64,000 nucleotides of DNA from Bacteroidales bacterium (GCA_016293845.1 JAEDDH010000020.1:1-64000); one strand, 5' to 3'. Shown: positions 8,191-17,361, counted from the first letter of the stretch. Translations and numbers: made by a program. Notes: generated by a model not told the origin, from the letters alone.

Positions 8191-8948
8191 AACTCTACAC
8201 GCAGTCCGTCGTAAGCAAGATGCACACTGTCAGGTAGTTCTGCGTCGGTTTCGGCGTGGAATCCCATTTCGTGCCCAATGTGCGTGATGTAGGCATTTTG
8301 GGGCTTAACCTTGTCTATAACTTCGAGAGCCTCGGGAAGCGAAAAGTGGGAGAGGTGAGTGGTTTTGCGCAATGCATTGATAACAAGAACTTTTGAGCCT
8401 TTTATCTTGTCTATTTCGCATTCCTCTATATGGCTTGCGTCGGTTATGTAGGTGAAATCTTTGATGCGAAATCCGAGCACCGGCAGTTTGTAGTGCATTA
8501 CATTAATAGGTGTAACGGTTAATCCAAGCACTTCAAACGGGTCGTCACCAACGTTGTGCAGCTCTATGTCGGGTACGCCAGGATAGCGAGGTTCGCCAAA
8601 ACAATAATAATAGTCGCGTTTGATACTGTCAACGGTGATATAGTTGGCAAACACAGGCATAGCGCAACGTTGCATGTAATTAAAGGTGCGGATATCGTCT
8701 AAACCAGCAAGATGGTCGCGGTGTTGGTGGGTAATTAGAATAGCGTCCACACGGCTGATGTGGTTGTTGAGCAATTGAGTGCGAAAATCGGGACCAGTGT
8801 CGATAACAATATTTTTGCCGTCCACCTCTATCATAGCCGAACTGCGCATACGTTTGTCGCGCACATCGGTAGAAGCACACACGCTACATGGGCATCCAAC
8901 AATCGGCACGCCCAACGAAGTTCCCGTTCCCAGAAAAGTTATTTTCAC
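8187..8948 (-). CDS. PhnP-like MBL-fold metallohydrolase
   Basis: A metallo-beta-lactamase-fold hydrolase of the PhnP group (cyclic phosphodiesterases). The 254-residue reading starts at a GTG (8948) directly before KITFLGTGTSLG, the first strand of the fold; an upstream extension to 9056 would run through the divergent promoter and encodes an implausible Cys/Phe-rich lead. Seen directly: GCPCSVC, matching the extra zinc-binding cysteines of PhnP, the core HxHxDH motif as THQHRDH (about residues 83-89 of this reading), and later HYKLP and ITHIGHE histidines. The gene is convergent with the lipoprotein (4-nt overlap) and divergent from the gene at 9044. Physiological substrate unknown. Confidence 0.85.
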   Translation of the reverse strand: MKITFLGTGTSLGVPIVGCPCSVCASTDVRDKRMRSSAMIEVDGKNIVIDTGPDFRTQLLNNHISRVDAILITHQHRDHLAGLDDIRTFNYMQRCAMPVFANYITVDSIKRDYYYCFGEPRYPGVPDIELHNVGDDPFEVLGLTVTPINVMHYKLPVLGFRIKDFTYITDASHIEECEIDKIKGSKVLVINALRKTTHLSHFSLPEALEVIDKVKPQNAYITHIGHEMGFHAETDAELPDSVHLAYDGLRVEF

Positions 8949-8989
8949 TATTATATAAAAGTGTATTTTTGGCGCAAAAATACAAAAAT

Positions 8990-9021
8990 TTTGGCATTGT
9001 AATAAAAAAAGAGTAATTTTG
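8990..9021 (+). promoter_or_regulatory. Bacteroidetes consensus promoter
   Basis: -33 TTTG (8990-8993), 20-nt spacer, -7 TAATTTTG (9014-9021), upstream of the ATG at 9044. A likely divergent -7 box for the PhnP-like gene, TATTTTTG, lies on the other strand at 8982-8975. Confidence 0.8.
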
Positions 9022-9043
9022 CGGCAGTAAAAACACATTATCA

Positions 9044-9496
9044 ATGCCCACAGCACAAGAAATAAAAGATATCATTGAGCGCAACCGCGCCGAAATCTAC
9101 AAAAAAGACTACACCTTTTTTGAGGTAGACACCTTTGTAAAATGCGTTGGTTATGTAGAAAAAGAATCAGCATCGTGTAATGAGTGCCGTGCCTTGCTGT
9201 CGGATATGGCAGAAATAGCCGAACGTTATCCGCAAATGCTCAACAGTGGGAGCAAAGGGCGCGTAGAGTTTCAGGAGCATATTTCGCAATACGAATCGCA
9301 CCTGAAAGATGCACACGGTTACCGACGCAAGGGTGTTTATATGCCATTGTACACTATGGCGGGCTTGGCAGTAGGCGCACTTGCAGGATGGATTTCGGGA
9401 TTTTATCTTATTTCTATGGCATCAGGAATGATTTTGGGCTACATAATAGGTTCTGCCCTCGACCGTAAAACATCGCGCAGCGGCAAAACGCTATAA
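9044..9496 (+). CDS. Small protein with C-terminal Gly-rich membrane hairpin
   Basis: A 150-residue protein of unknown function. Residues 1-95 are soluble, charged and probably helical, with two cysteines in ASCNEC. Residues about 100-142 form two hydrophobic Gly/Ala-rich segments with small-residue spacing (GLAVGALAGWISG; GMILGYIIGSALD) like a glycine-zipper hairpin. The C-terminus is a short basic cytosolic tail. It has its own consensus promoter and no operon partner. The soluble domain could be a membrane-tethered adaptor, but nothing in the sequence says so. Confidence 0.75.
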   Translation: MPTAQEIKDIIERNRAEIYKKDYTFFEVDTFVKCVGYVEKESASCNECRALLSDMAEIAERYPQMLNSGSKGRVEFQEHISQYESHLKDAHGYRRKGVYMPLYTMAGLAVGALAGWISGFYLISMASGMILGYIIGSALDRKTSRSGKTL

Positions 9497-9555
9497 TTAA
9501 GTTGAAATCGAAAAAAAATATTGAAAATTTATTTGCAAAAAAAAATCAAAAAGAT

Positions 9556-9587
9556 TTTGTACTAATCAAAAAATAGTACTAAATTTG
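9556..9587 (+). promoter_or_regulatory. Bacteroidetes consensus promoter of the TPR lipoprotein gene
   Basis: -33 TTTG (9556-9559), 20-nt spacer, -7 TAAATTTG (9580-9587), 39 nt before the ATG at 9627. The leader is very A/T-rich, as is common for strongly translated genes in this phylum. Confidence 0.85.
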
Positions 9588-9626
9588 CGCTAATTAAAAT
9601 TTAAAAATTAATATAAATTAATAATT

Positions 9627-11396
9627 ATGAAAAAAGTAACTGTTAACTATCTGGCATTGATGATAGCCACAGCCTTTGTTGCAACAGGCTGTAACGGTTT
9701 GAAGAAAATGGCTGATAACGCCAACACTATTCAAAGAAACATCCAACCCCAACCGTTGGAGATGCACGCAGGTAAAGTTCCCGTAAGCATCACGGTAACC
9801 TTCCCCGCTAAATATTTTGACAAAAACGCCTACTTGATCTGCACACCCTCTTTGAGCTCTGCTACAGAATCTAAGGAAGTTAAATTCAAGAGCACAACTC
9901 TTCAGGGCGAGAAAGTAAAGGACAACAATCCTACTATCAAGTACAAAACAGGCGGTTCTTACACCTATAAAGACACTATCGATTACGATCCTGCCTTCAA
10001 AAAATCTGATTTGATGCTCTCTTTCAAAGCTACTAAGAATGGTGAGTCAGTTGACGTTACATCGTTCAAAATTGGCGATGGTATCATTGTAACTCCTCTC
10101 TTGGTTGAAGAAGGCCTCAAAGTTGACAACGGCGGCGAAGCTGGAACAGGTCGTACAATCGACGCAAAAGTTCCGAAGCCCACCAGCAGCGAAACTTCAA
10201 AAGACCTCACAGTTTACTTCCCCATGCAGAAGTCTGACATGACATCTGCTGAGCAGAAGAAAAACGACGTTAAAGCATTCGTTCAAGCTGTAACTGAAGT
10301 TGCTAACGACGCTAACACCGAACTCAAATCTATCCAAGTTGCTTCTTACGCTTCTCCTGATGGTCCTGAGGATATGAACTCTAACCTCGTTGAAGGTCGT
10401 GGAAAAACCTCGGTTAACTTCGTTAAAAATCAGTTGAAGAAAGTTGAAGGCACACAAACCGACAACTTCATCCAACGTCAAACAACTCAGGCTGAGGACT
10501 GGGACGGTTTCCGCAAAGCTACTGAAAACAGCGATCTTAAAGATAAAGCCCTTATCCTTCGTGTTCTCTCTATGTACTCTGATCCTACCGTTCGCGAACG
10601 TGAGATCAAAAACATCTCTGAGGCTTACACCGAACTCAAGAGCGACATTCTTCCCAAACTCCGTCGTGCTGAAATCAAGGCTATCTGCCAATCAGCTGAA
10701 AAATCTGAAGACGAAATCGTAAAACTCGCTGGTTCTAACCCTGACGAACTTACTCAAGAAGAAGCTCTCTACGCTTCTACAAGCAAACAAGCTAACCTTG
10801 ACACCAAAATCAACGTACTTGAAAACTACGTAAATCGTTTCCCCAACGATTGGAGAGGTTTCAACAACCTTGGCAACGCTTACATCGCTAAGAACGAACT
10901 TGGCAAAGCTCAGACAAATTTTGACAAAGCTCTCAACCTCAACAGCAACGAAGGCGCAATCTACAACAACCTTGGCGTTCTTGCTCTTGCTAACGGCGAC
11001 GAAGAGAAAGCTAAAGAATACTTCACCAAAGCTAAAAACATGGGTGGTAGCGAAGAGGCTGGTTACAACCTCGGTGTTCTAAACATCAAGAATGCTGAAT
11101 ATCCTCAAGCTGTAAGCAATTTCGGTTCTACTCCTACTTTCAACAAAGCTCTTGCTGAACTCCTCAACAAAAACAACGGTGGTGCTAAATCTACTATCAA
11201 TAGCGTAGACAGCGACGAAGCTGCTGTTGACTACCTCAAAGCAATTATCGCTGCTAAAAACGGTAGTAAAGACGAGGCTATCTCTAACCTCAAATCGGCT
11301 TGCAAGAAAGATTCAGCTTGGAAAGATTACGCTAAAACCGACGAAGAATTCCTCCAATTCTTCGAGGACGACGCTTTCAAATCAGTTGTTGAATAA
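9627..11396 (+). CDS. Large TPR-containing lipoprotein, probably abundant
   Basis: A 589-residue protein with a lipoprotein signal peptide (cysteine in VATGCNG, about residue 22). Residues 45-190 look like a beta-sandwich. Residues about 190-345 resemble an OmpA-like segment (SIQVASYASPDGPEDMNSNL, then a repeat-rich helical stretch). Residues about 400-510 carry tetratricopeptide repeats (WRGFNNLGNAYIAKNELGKA; GAIYNNLGVLALANGDEEKA). Codon use is sharply biased (GCT, AAC, CTC, CGT) compared with its neighbours, which together with the consensus promoter and strong terminator points to high expression. It is monocistronic. I infer a surface- or periplasm-facing structural lipoprotein that may bind peptidoglycan; no enzyme motif is present. 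Confidence 0.85.
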   Translation: MKKVTVNYLALMIATAFVATGCNGLKKMADNANTIQRNIQPQPLEMHAGKVPVSITVTFPAKYFDKNAYLICTPSLSSATESKEVKFKSTTLQGEKVKDNNPTIKYKTGGSYTYKDTIDYDPAFKKSDLMLSFKATKNGESVDVTSFKIGDGIIVTPLLVEEGLKVDNGGEAGTGRTIDAKVPKPTSSETSKDLTVYFPMQKSDMTSAEQKKNDVKAFVQAVTEVANDANTELKSIQVASYASPDGPEDMNSNLVEGRGKTSVNFVKNQLKKVEGTQTDNFIQRQTTQAEDWDGFRKATENSDLKDKALILRVLSMYSDPTVREREIKNISEAYTELKSDILPKLRRAEIKAICQSAEKSEDEIVKLAGSNPDELTQEEALYASTSKQANLDTKINVLENYVNRFPNDWRGFNNLGNAYIAKNELGKAQTNFDKALNLNSNEGAIYNNLGVLALANGDEEKAKEYFTKAKNMGGSEEAGYNLGVLNIKNAEYPQAVSNFGSTPTFNKALAELLNKNNGGAKSTINSVDSDEAAVDYLKAIIAAKNGSKDEAISNLKSACKKDSAWKDYAKTDEEFLQFFEDDAFKSVVE

Positions 11397-11419
11397 TATT
11401 TAGAGACTCTGATATAACA

Positions 11420-11451
11420 AAAAACCGGTGCTAATAGCATCGGTTTTTTTT
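11420..11451 (+). terminator. Rho-independent terminator of the TPR lipoprotein gene
   Basis: Stem ACCGGTGC / GCATCGGT (one G-T wobble) with an AATA-type loop, followed by eight T residues, starting about 25 nt after the stop codon. Confidence 0.9.
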
Positions 11452-11496
11452 GTATATATGTTTGTGATAGACTATTGAAGCACCATTGAATAAATA

Positions 11497-11538
11497 ACTA
11501 CTATTGAATGACTACTATTGAATAACTACTATTTAAAA
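11497..11538. repeat. Three degenerate 14-bp tandem units
   Basis: ACTACTATTGAATG is repeated three times with slight drift. The stretch 11452-11652 between the two convergent terminators holds these units and otherwise no gene that I can support. Confidence 0.6.
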
Positions 11539-11652
11539 GGTAATCCGGGACTTATCAAAGAATTTAGAATTTTTGTAAAAGACACCGAGTTTTTGAAGTA
11601 ATGTTTTATTATAATATCTGATGTGTTTTCCCCGCCTTTTACAAATAGACAA

Positions 11653-11681
11653 AACGCCGCAGAACTCACTTCTGCGGCGTT
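11653..11681 (-). terminator. Strong terminator of the glycogen enzyme gene
   Basis: A perfect 12-bp stem (AACGCCGCAGAA / TTCTGCGGCGTT) with a 5-nt loop, 30 nt downstream of the minus-strand stop. Runs of T or A flank both sides, so it may terminate transcription from either direction. Confidence 0.9.
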
Positions 11682-11710
11682 TCTATTTAATTTGAGGTTC
11701 GTTCTATTTG

Positions 11711-14700
11711 CTACACCCACTTAACAAGAGCAAAATCGCAGCGGTGCGAGAGGTTCTTGTTCTTGGGGTAGAGACGGAAACCGTAGTTGAAGTTGCCGGG
11801 TTTTACAGGTATCATTTCGATGCTGTAGTGAGTAAAGCGGCCATCGTGTTTCTGCATTGTGAGCGGTTTTACAGCGAGTATTTTGGTGCTGCCGTCTTGT
11901 ACCGATTCGGTAACCACCATTTCGATTTCTACCTCGTCGGGACTGAGTGCGCCAAGGTCAACAACTACTTCGCCAAAGTATTCTTCGCCCATGTACAACG
12001 GATCGCGTACAATGTCGCAGAAGTTGAGTTTTTCGATTACAATCTTGTCCCAATTTGCCATTATCTTGTGTTTCCAAGCGGCAAGTTCGCGGGCAATTGC
12101 ATAGTCGTTAGCGTTAACTTTTTCGCCTGTCTTAGCAAGTTTGTTGTAGTAACGCTCGTAGTAATCGTCCAACTGACGTTTCATGGTGAAGTTAGGAGCG
12201 ATATGTCCGATAGAGTTCTTGATAACGCTTACCCATTGCTCGGGAACGCCTTTGGCATTGCGTGTGTAGAATTTCGTGCAGATATCCTCGATAATTGTGC
12301 GGTAGATTGTAGCAGCGTCTAACTCGTTCTGGAAGTTTTGTTCCTGATAGCTACGCTCTTGGGGCAAGCACCAGCCACCGTCGGGACGATAGCCTTCTAC
12401 CCACCATCCGTCAAGCACTGAGAAGTGGATTGCACCGTTCATAACGGCTTTCATACCAGATGTTCCAGATGCCTCGAGAGGACGTGTAGGAGTATTCAAC
12501 CAGATGTCCACGCCTGAAACCAAACGTTTTGCAAGCGAGATATCGTAATCTTCCAAGAAGAGAATCTTGCCGATAAACTCAGGACGTTTTGCAAATTCGG
12601 TAATCTGCTTGATGATGCCTTGTCCACCACCGTCGGCGGGGTGAGCCTTACCTGCGAATATGAACTGTACAGGACGGTCGGCATTGTTTACAATCTTAGA
12701 GAGCATTTCCAAGTTGGTGAACAAGAGGTTACCGCGTTTGTATGTAGCAAAACGACGAGCAAAACCGATTGTCAATGCGTTCTCGTTGAGGTTGTCTTTA
12801 ATCTTAACCAACTGTGTGGGATCTTCGCGACGACGAATCCAGTCGTAATCAAGGCGTTTCTTGATGTAGTCGATAAGGTCTTTACGTTTTTTCTGACGCA
12901 TTTTCCAGATTTCAGCATCGTCTACTTTCTGAATAGCGTTCCAGATAGATTCGTTGCTCTGGTCTTTGAGGAACTTCTTGTCGAAGGTCTTCTCGTAGAA
13001 TTTTTGCCAGTCTTTGTCAGCCCAAGTGGGATAGTGTACACCGTTGGTAACGTATCCGATGTTGAGTTCTTGCGGATAGTAACCGTCCCACATATAGTTA
13101 AACATGTTCTTTGTAACTTCGCCGTGGAGCATTGATACACCGTTGACCTCTTGCGAGAGTTTGCAAGCAAGGTAAGAGAAGTTGAACTCCTGACCGTGGT
13201 CGTCGACATTGGGTTTGCCAAGTGCGAGGAAGTCTTTCCACGACATATTCAAACGCTCGGGATAGTGACCCATGTAGGTAAGGATCATGTCCTCGGGGAA
13301 TGCGTCGTGACCTGCAGGTACGGGAGTGTGAGTTGTGTACAATGTAGATGCACGAACAATCTCCAATGCTTCGGTATATGTGAAGTTGTGTTCTTGAATC
13401 AAGTTGTTGAGGCGTTCGATACCCATAAGTGCAGCGTGGCCTTCGTTCATGTGGTAAACTTGCTTTGTGATGCCAAGTTTTTTGAGTGCGCGGATACCGC
13501 CAACGCCGAGAAGCATTTCTTGTTTCAAACGGTTTTCACGGTTGCCTCCGTAGAGGTGGTGAGTTACCCAGCGGTCTTCGTTCCAGTTGCCTTCAAAGTC
13601 GGTGTCGAGCAAGTAGAGGTCGATACGACCAACTGCAGCCTTCCAAACTTTAGCGCGGAGTTTACGTCCGGGGAATGCAACTTGGATTTCCATCTGTTCG
13701 CCGTCTTTGTCTTTAACAGCGGTGATGGGCAGCATACGGAAGTCTTGAGGAACGTCTTCGGCAATCTGGTCGCCGTGTACCGACAATCTCTGACGGAAAT
13801 ATCCGTAGCGGTAGAGCAAGCCAACAGCGCACATATCCACATTGCAGTCTGATGCCTCTTTGAGGTAGTCGCCTGCGAGGATGCCGAGGCCGCCCGAGAA
13901 AATTTTGAGTGAATCGTTGATACCGTACTCCATGCAGAAGTATGCTACGCTCGGGCCTTTGGCGTTTTTCTTGTCGTCCATATAGGCACGGAATTTTGCG
14001 TAAACGGCTTCGTATTTAGCAAGGAAGTCGGGGTCGTTTTCTAATACTGTAAGACGGTTGAAGTCTACCATACGGAGCAACGAAATGGGGTTGCGTCCGC
14101 TCTTTTCCCAAAGGCCGTCTTCGCCAATGGTTTGCCAAAGTTCTTCGGCATCGTAGTTCCAGCACCACCAAAGGTTGTAAGACATCTCTTCCAAGCCTTT
14201 GAATTTGCCTGAGAGGTTGGGCTGAACTTGAATGTTTCTCCAAATTGGTTTGTTCACTTTTATTTCTTTTATGTTATACGGTTCTGATGAATATTTTGAA
14301 AAATCGGCATTGTCGACACGCGGTTTTGATTTCTCCATTGCGGTGGCGTATGCCTTGATATAGAATTGGTTAAGGTTTTTCCAGAGGAACTGCTGCGACA
14401 ACTGATATGCGGCCTTGCGGTTTTTCTCGGCTGTGGCTTTGTCGGCTGATACATACTCAACTACAGAGTCGGCAAGTTTCTGACATACCTCGTGATAGTT
14501 TTCGTCGGTGCGGTGAAGCACTGTAACGGGTTTTGAATCCTTGGACATAATGCCTTCGGTGTATTTGCCGAAACCTGCGAGGTCGGTGGTGATGGTGGGC
14601 ACGCTGAATGCGATGCTCTCCAACGGTGTGTAACCCCAAGGTTCGTAGTATGAGGGGAATGCCGTAACGTCCATACCGATAAGCAAATCGTAGTAGGGAA

Positions 14701-15964
14701 CGTTGAAAATGCCGTCGTCGCCTTTGAGATACGAAGGAACAAAAATCAGTTTGATTTTGTTTTCGGGACTATTGTCTAAGCCAAGTTGTTTAGCACGGTT
14801 TACAATTGCGTCGTATTCTACGTGGTGAAGTCCGTGTGTAAGGTATTTGTTGTATTGGTCGTTGGTAACAGTTACCGAATCGTCTGCGAGAGCTTTCTTG
14901 AGGTCTTCACGGGCGCCGTAGTTGTTGGCTGGAACCATAATGAACGCCAAAAGATCGTTCTTGAGTTTGCCGCCGTCCTGAATGTTTTTCAAAGCGTCCA
15001 AAAATACGTCGATACCTTTGTTTCTGTATTCGTAGCGACCGCTTGTGCCAAGAATCTTGGTGCTGTCGGTGAATATCTGATTAAACATTTTGGAAGCCAC
15101 TTTGAGCATAATGTCGCGTGCGGCTTTGCGTTTTTTGTCGAATACAGTGCCTTTTGGAACGAAGTCATCTTCAAATCCGTTGGGCGTTACGATGTCAACC
15201 TTGCGCTCGGTAAACTGCAAACATTCTTGTGCTGTGATGTCGCTAACTGTGGTGTATCCGTCGGCGGTGAGGGCTGAGAGTTTTTCGCAGCTCTGCTTAG
15301 CCACCATACCAAGTTGACGTGCTTTTTCATCGCCGTTGTAATTTTTGAGTGGTCCGTAGAGCGGCTGACCGTTGCCAGCGATACTACGACCGATTGATGT
15401 GGCGTGAGTGGTGAACACCGATGCAATTTCGGGTGCGTATTTTTCGATGTAGAGAATACCTGCGCCAGTCATCCATTCGTGGAAATGGGCGATAACGCGG
15501 TCTTCGGGTTTGAGATTGTATGCGCAGAAACTTTCGATTACCTGTCCGGCGGTGTATCCGAAAATCACCGGCTCAATGTATCCCCAGTCGCCTGAGATGG
15601 AGTCGAGTTTGTAGGTTTCCCACAATTCTGCGAAAATTTTGTCTTTCTTGGGGACGTTGGCGGAAAAGTCCACGAGGATAACGATAGGTTCGCCGATAAT
15701 ATTCCATCGACCAATTCTAACGCGCAGTCCCTTGCGTTCGAGGGCGTGTTTCCAGTCGGAGAAGAGGGTCTTGTCTTCGCGGAACTCAGGGTTTTCTTCG
15801 TTGTTGCGCCAAATGTCGGGACCGAGCATAATCAGATGGTCGCCGAATTTTTCTTTCATAGTCTGCGCCTTGGTAGAAACGACGGTGTGGATGCCGCCAA
15901 CCTTGTTGCAGACCTCCCAACTTGTTTCAAACACATAGTCGGGTGTCAGTTCTTTTGATGCCAT
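11711..15964 (-). CDS. Glycogen synthase (GT3) / alpha-glucan phosphorylase (GT35) fusion
   Basis: A 1417-residue two-enzyme protein of glycogen metabolism. Residues about 1-550 are a GT3-type (eukaryote-like) glycogen synthase: WEVCNKVGGIHTVVSTKA at the start, HFHEWMTGAG near 165, TTHATSIGR near 185, and the nucleotide-sugar site YEPWGYTPLESIAF near 440. Residues about 570-1417 are a glucan phosphorylase of the short bacterial form: the N-terminal SYNLWWCWNYDAEELW segment, GGLGILAGDYLKEASD, and the pyridoxal-phosphate motif EASGTSGMKAVMNG with the PLP lysine at residue 1172. Both active sites look intact. Such fusions are usual in Bacteroidales. Joining synthesis and breakdown in one chain implies tight local control. 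It is transcribed alone, with a strong terminator. Confidence 0.93.
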   Translation of the reverse strand: MASKELTPDYVFETSWEVCNKVGGIHTVVSTKAQTMKEKFGDHLIMLGPDIWRNNEENPEFREDKTLFSDWKHALERKGLRVRIGRWNIIGEPIVILVDFSANVPKKDKIFAELWETYKLDSISGDWGYIEPVIFGYTAGQVIESFCAYNLKPEDRVIAHFHEWMTGAGILYIEKYAPEIASVFTTHATSIGRSIAGNGQPLYGPLKNYNGDEKARQLGMVAKQSCEKLSALTADGYTTVSDITAQECLQFTERKVDIVTPNGFEDDFVPKGTVFDKKRKAARDIMLKVASKMFNQIFTDSTKILGTSGRYEYRNKGIDVFLDALKNIQDGGKLKNDLLAFIMVPANNYGAREDLKKALADDSVTVTNDQYNKYLTHGLHHVEYDAIVNRAKQLGLDNSPENKIKLIFVPSYLKGDDGIFNVPYYDLLIGMDVTAFPSYYEPWGYTPLESIAFSVPTITTDLAGFGKYTEGIMSKDSKPVTVLHRTDENYHEVCQKLADSVVEYVSADKATAEKNRKAAYQLSQQFLWKNLNQFYIKAYATAMEKSKPRVDNADFSKYSSEPYNIKEIKVNKPIWRNIQVQPNLSGKFKGLEEMSYNLWWCWNYDAEELWQTIGEDGLWEKSGRNPISLLRMVDFNRLTVLENDPDFLAKYEAVYAKFRAYMDDKKNAKGPSVAYFCMEYGINDSLKIFSGGLGILAGDYLKEASDCNVDMCAVGLLYRYGYFRQRLSVHGDQIAEDVPQDFRMLPITAVKDKDGEQMEIQVAFPGRKLRAKVWKAAVGRIDLYLLDTDFEGNWNEDRWVTHHLYGGNRENRLKQEMLLGVGGIRALKKLGITKQVYHMNEGHAALMGIERLNNLIQEHNFTYTEALEIVRASTLYTTHTPVPAGHDAFPEDMILTYMGHYPERLNMSWKDFLALGKPNVDDHGQEFNFSYLACKLSQEVNGVSMLHGEVTKNMFNYMWDGYYPQELNIGYVTNGVHYPTWADKDWQKFYEKTFDKKFLKDQSNESIWNAIQKVDDAEIWKMRQKKRKDLIDYIKKRLDYDWIRRREDPTQLVKIKDNLNENALTIGFARRFATYKRGNLLFTNLEMLSKIVNNADRPVQFIFAGKAHPADGGGQGIIKQITEFAKRPEFIGKILFLEDYDISLAKRLVSGVDIWLNTPTRPLEASGTSGMKAVMNGAIHFSVLDGWWVEGYRPDGGWCLPQERSYQEQNFQNELDAATIYRTIIEDICTKFYTRNAKGVPEQWVSVIKNSIGHIAPNFTMKRQLDDYYERYYNKLAKTGEKVNANDYAIARELAAWKHKIMANWDKIVIEKLNFCDIVRDPLYMGEEYFGEVVVDLGALSPDEVEIEMVVTESVQDGSTKILAVKPLTMQKHDGRFTHYSIEMIPVKPGNFNYGFRLYPKNKNLSHRCDFALVKWV

Positions 15965-16227
15965 TTTTTTTTACGAACGTTAATAAAACCTGTTTTAAGG
16001 CGGACAATCTTCCGTCCGCGGCTGTTGTTACTAATATTACTATAATATATAAGGTGTGGAACTTCTCAGAATCCACCCTTGTTTTTTCAGGTTTGAAAGT
16101 TAAGAATTTTTTTTGTAACGGTGTATCTCTTGTGAGTTATTTTTTTTAGAAATTTTAAAATTACGGTGAAATACGTATCGTAAATCACGAAAAATGTGGG
16201 GATGAGGGGTGAAAATGTTAAAAATAC

Positions 16228-16578
16228 TTATGCAAATCCGTATTGAAGAATATGGATATTAAGTGCAGATTCGATGTCGCAAATTTCATTTAGCGATAAG
16301 TCAATTTCACCTTTTAGTATCTGTGCTACATACTGTTCGGAGCGGTTAAGCCTTTTCGCCAATTCTTGCTGCGAAATATTTTGATTGGTCATAGACAATG
16401 CAGCCTTAATGGCAATTCTACGAGAATATTGTTGCCAACCTTGCTGCTTTGCAATTCTACGTGAAGTTTCTTCGTCTCGCCAAGAAGATTGACTTTGAGA
16501 TTGATAGCGCGACAATCGTGTTATTGCTTCTTGTTGTGTCGTATAGCAGCCTCTTATAGGTAATCGTTGAAGAAACAT
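16228..16578 (-). CDS. XRE-family HTH regulator beside a toxin-antitoxin pair
   Basis: A 116-residue protein whose C-terminal half is a lambda-repressor-type helix-turn-helix (NISQQELAKRLNRSEQYVAQILKGEIDLSLNEI; about residues 66-99). The N-terminal half is polar and helical (Gln/Arg/Ser-rich). It lies 18 nt downstream of the YoeB-type toxin gene on the same strand and could be a third member of that operon or a decayed HigA-type antitoxin partner. A 19-bp sequence overlapping its start is repeated twice upstream of the antitoxin gene, which suggests DNA binding by one of these products. Confidence 0.75.
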   Translation of the reverse strand: MFLQRLPIRGCYTTQQEAITRLSRYQSQSQSSWRDEETSRRIAKQQGWQQYSRRIAIKAALSMTNQNISQQELAKRLNRSEQYVAQILKGEIDLSLNEICDIESALNIHILQYGFA

Positions 16579-16596
16579 TTCGGGGGAATGGAGGAA

Positions 16597-16878
16597 TTAT
16601 TTGTCATCGTAATGACCGTATGCAGAAAGAAGTATTACAATTACCTCTGTATCATGTATTTCGTAAATCATACGGTGTTTGCGTGTAATCTGTCGGCTCC
16701 ATTGTCCTGACCGGTCGCCAGAAAGAGGTTCGGGTTTGTCGGTACCCGTGCGTGGATGTTCTTTGAGTTCCTCGATTAACGATTGGGCTTTTTTGAATGC
16801 CTTGGGGTCGTGCAAAGCCAATTCTACAAGGTTCTCATCGGCTGTTCGGGTATTGACAATTTTATATTGCATAGCCAC
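16597..16878 (-). CDS. Txe/YoeB-family mRNA interferase toxin
   Basis: A 93-residue toxin of the RelE superfamily, YoeB/Txe branch: ribosome-dependent cleavage of mRNA. Seen directly: the family signature of KAFKKAQSLIEELKEHPRTG, then GKPEPL-type GTDKPEPLSGDRSGQWSR and the catalytic tail with RMIYEIHDTEVIVILLSAYGHY, including the C-terminal His-Tyr. Start codon lies inside the upstream antitoxin gene (17-nt overlap), typical of translational coupling in type II pairs. Full-length and apparently active. Confidence 0.9.
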   Translation of the reverse strand: MAMQYKIVNTRTADENLVELALHDPKAFKKAQSLIEELKEHPRTGTDKPEPLSGDRSGQWSRQITRKHRMIYEIHDTEVIVILLSAYGHYDDK

Positions 16879-17125
16879 GTCTTCTTAAATAATCGGTAAG
16901 GTTTTCATTTGGTAACATCTCATGACATTCACCTCTGTTGTATTGAGCCTTTGCTTCATCAACTCTTTGAAAGAATTCTTCTTTTGTCATCAAGGTCGGG
17001 TCGGCTTGTTTTCGTGATGCAGCAAGTTTTTTAACGTATTTAACAACTTTGGCAACGAGACTTTCATCGTCGGCAATTTCTCCCATAGCGCGGAAAAACT
17101 CCGCATTCATTTGTAATGCAGTCAT
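16862..17125 (-). CDS. Antitoxin partner of the YoeB-type toxin
   Basis: An 87-residue, mostly helical protein that precedes and overlaps the toxin gene by 17 nt, the usual antitoxin-toxin order. The C-terminal half is charged and probably disordered until toxin-bound (KEEFFQRVDEAKAQYNRGE, then NENLTDYLRRRGYAI). It resembles small Bacteroidales antitoxins paired with YoeB toxins, although I cannot place it in Phd/YefM with certainty. Autoregulation of the operon through the repeated sites at 17201-17251 is likely but inferred. Confidence 0.8.
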   Translation of the reverse strand: MTALQMNAEFFRAMGEIADDESLVAKVVKYVKKLAASRKQADPTLMTKEEFFQRVDEAKAQYNRGECHEMLPNENLTDYLRRRGYAI

Positions 17126-17200
17126 TTTAATATCCTTTTTAGTTAACGCCGTAAAGATAAAAATTTTTTTTGTGAAAATAAAATGTTTTGAGATGTATTG

Positions 17201-17251
17201 AACATTTCGGGGAAATGGATGTTTTTAGGCAAAAACATTTCGGTGAATGGA
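17201..17251. repeat. Repeated 19-bp site upstream of the toxin-antitoxin operon
   Basis: Two copies of AACATTTCGGGGAAATGGA-like sequence (17201-17219 and 17234-17251). A third lies at 16574-16592 over the start of the XRE gene. The copies are in the same orientation. Their placement before the antitoxin and before the regulator suits operator sites. Confidence 0.6.
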
Positions 17252-17293
17252 AAAATTGACTTTAATGTTTCGTAGGTTAACTAATAAACTATG

Positions 17294-17341
17294 CAACAAA
17301 AACTCTACGTAATTATGTTTCATCGCGTAGAGTTTTTGTTG
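17294..17341 (-). terminator. Long perfect hairpin, probable terminator
   Basis: A 16-bp perfect stem (CAACAAAAACTCTACG with CGTAGAGTTTTTGTTG) and a 16-nt loop, about 20 nt past the stop of the broken small gene at 17362-17565. Confidence 0.75.
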
Positions 17342-17361
17342 TTTGTAGAAGGATAATGGGT

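Noticed and set aside
8949..9056. N-terminal extension of the PhnP-like protein
   Set aside because: It crosses the divergent promoter and overlaps the start of the gene at 9044; a GTG exactly at the fold's first strand is a better start.
11708..15960. Many long plus-strand ORFs over the glycogen enzyme region
   Set aside because: They lie wholly inside the 1417-residue minus-strand gene, have low-complexity or frame-shadow composition and no promoters.
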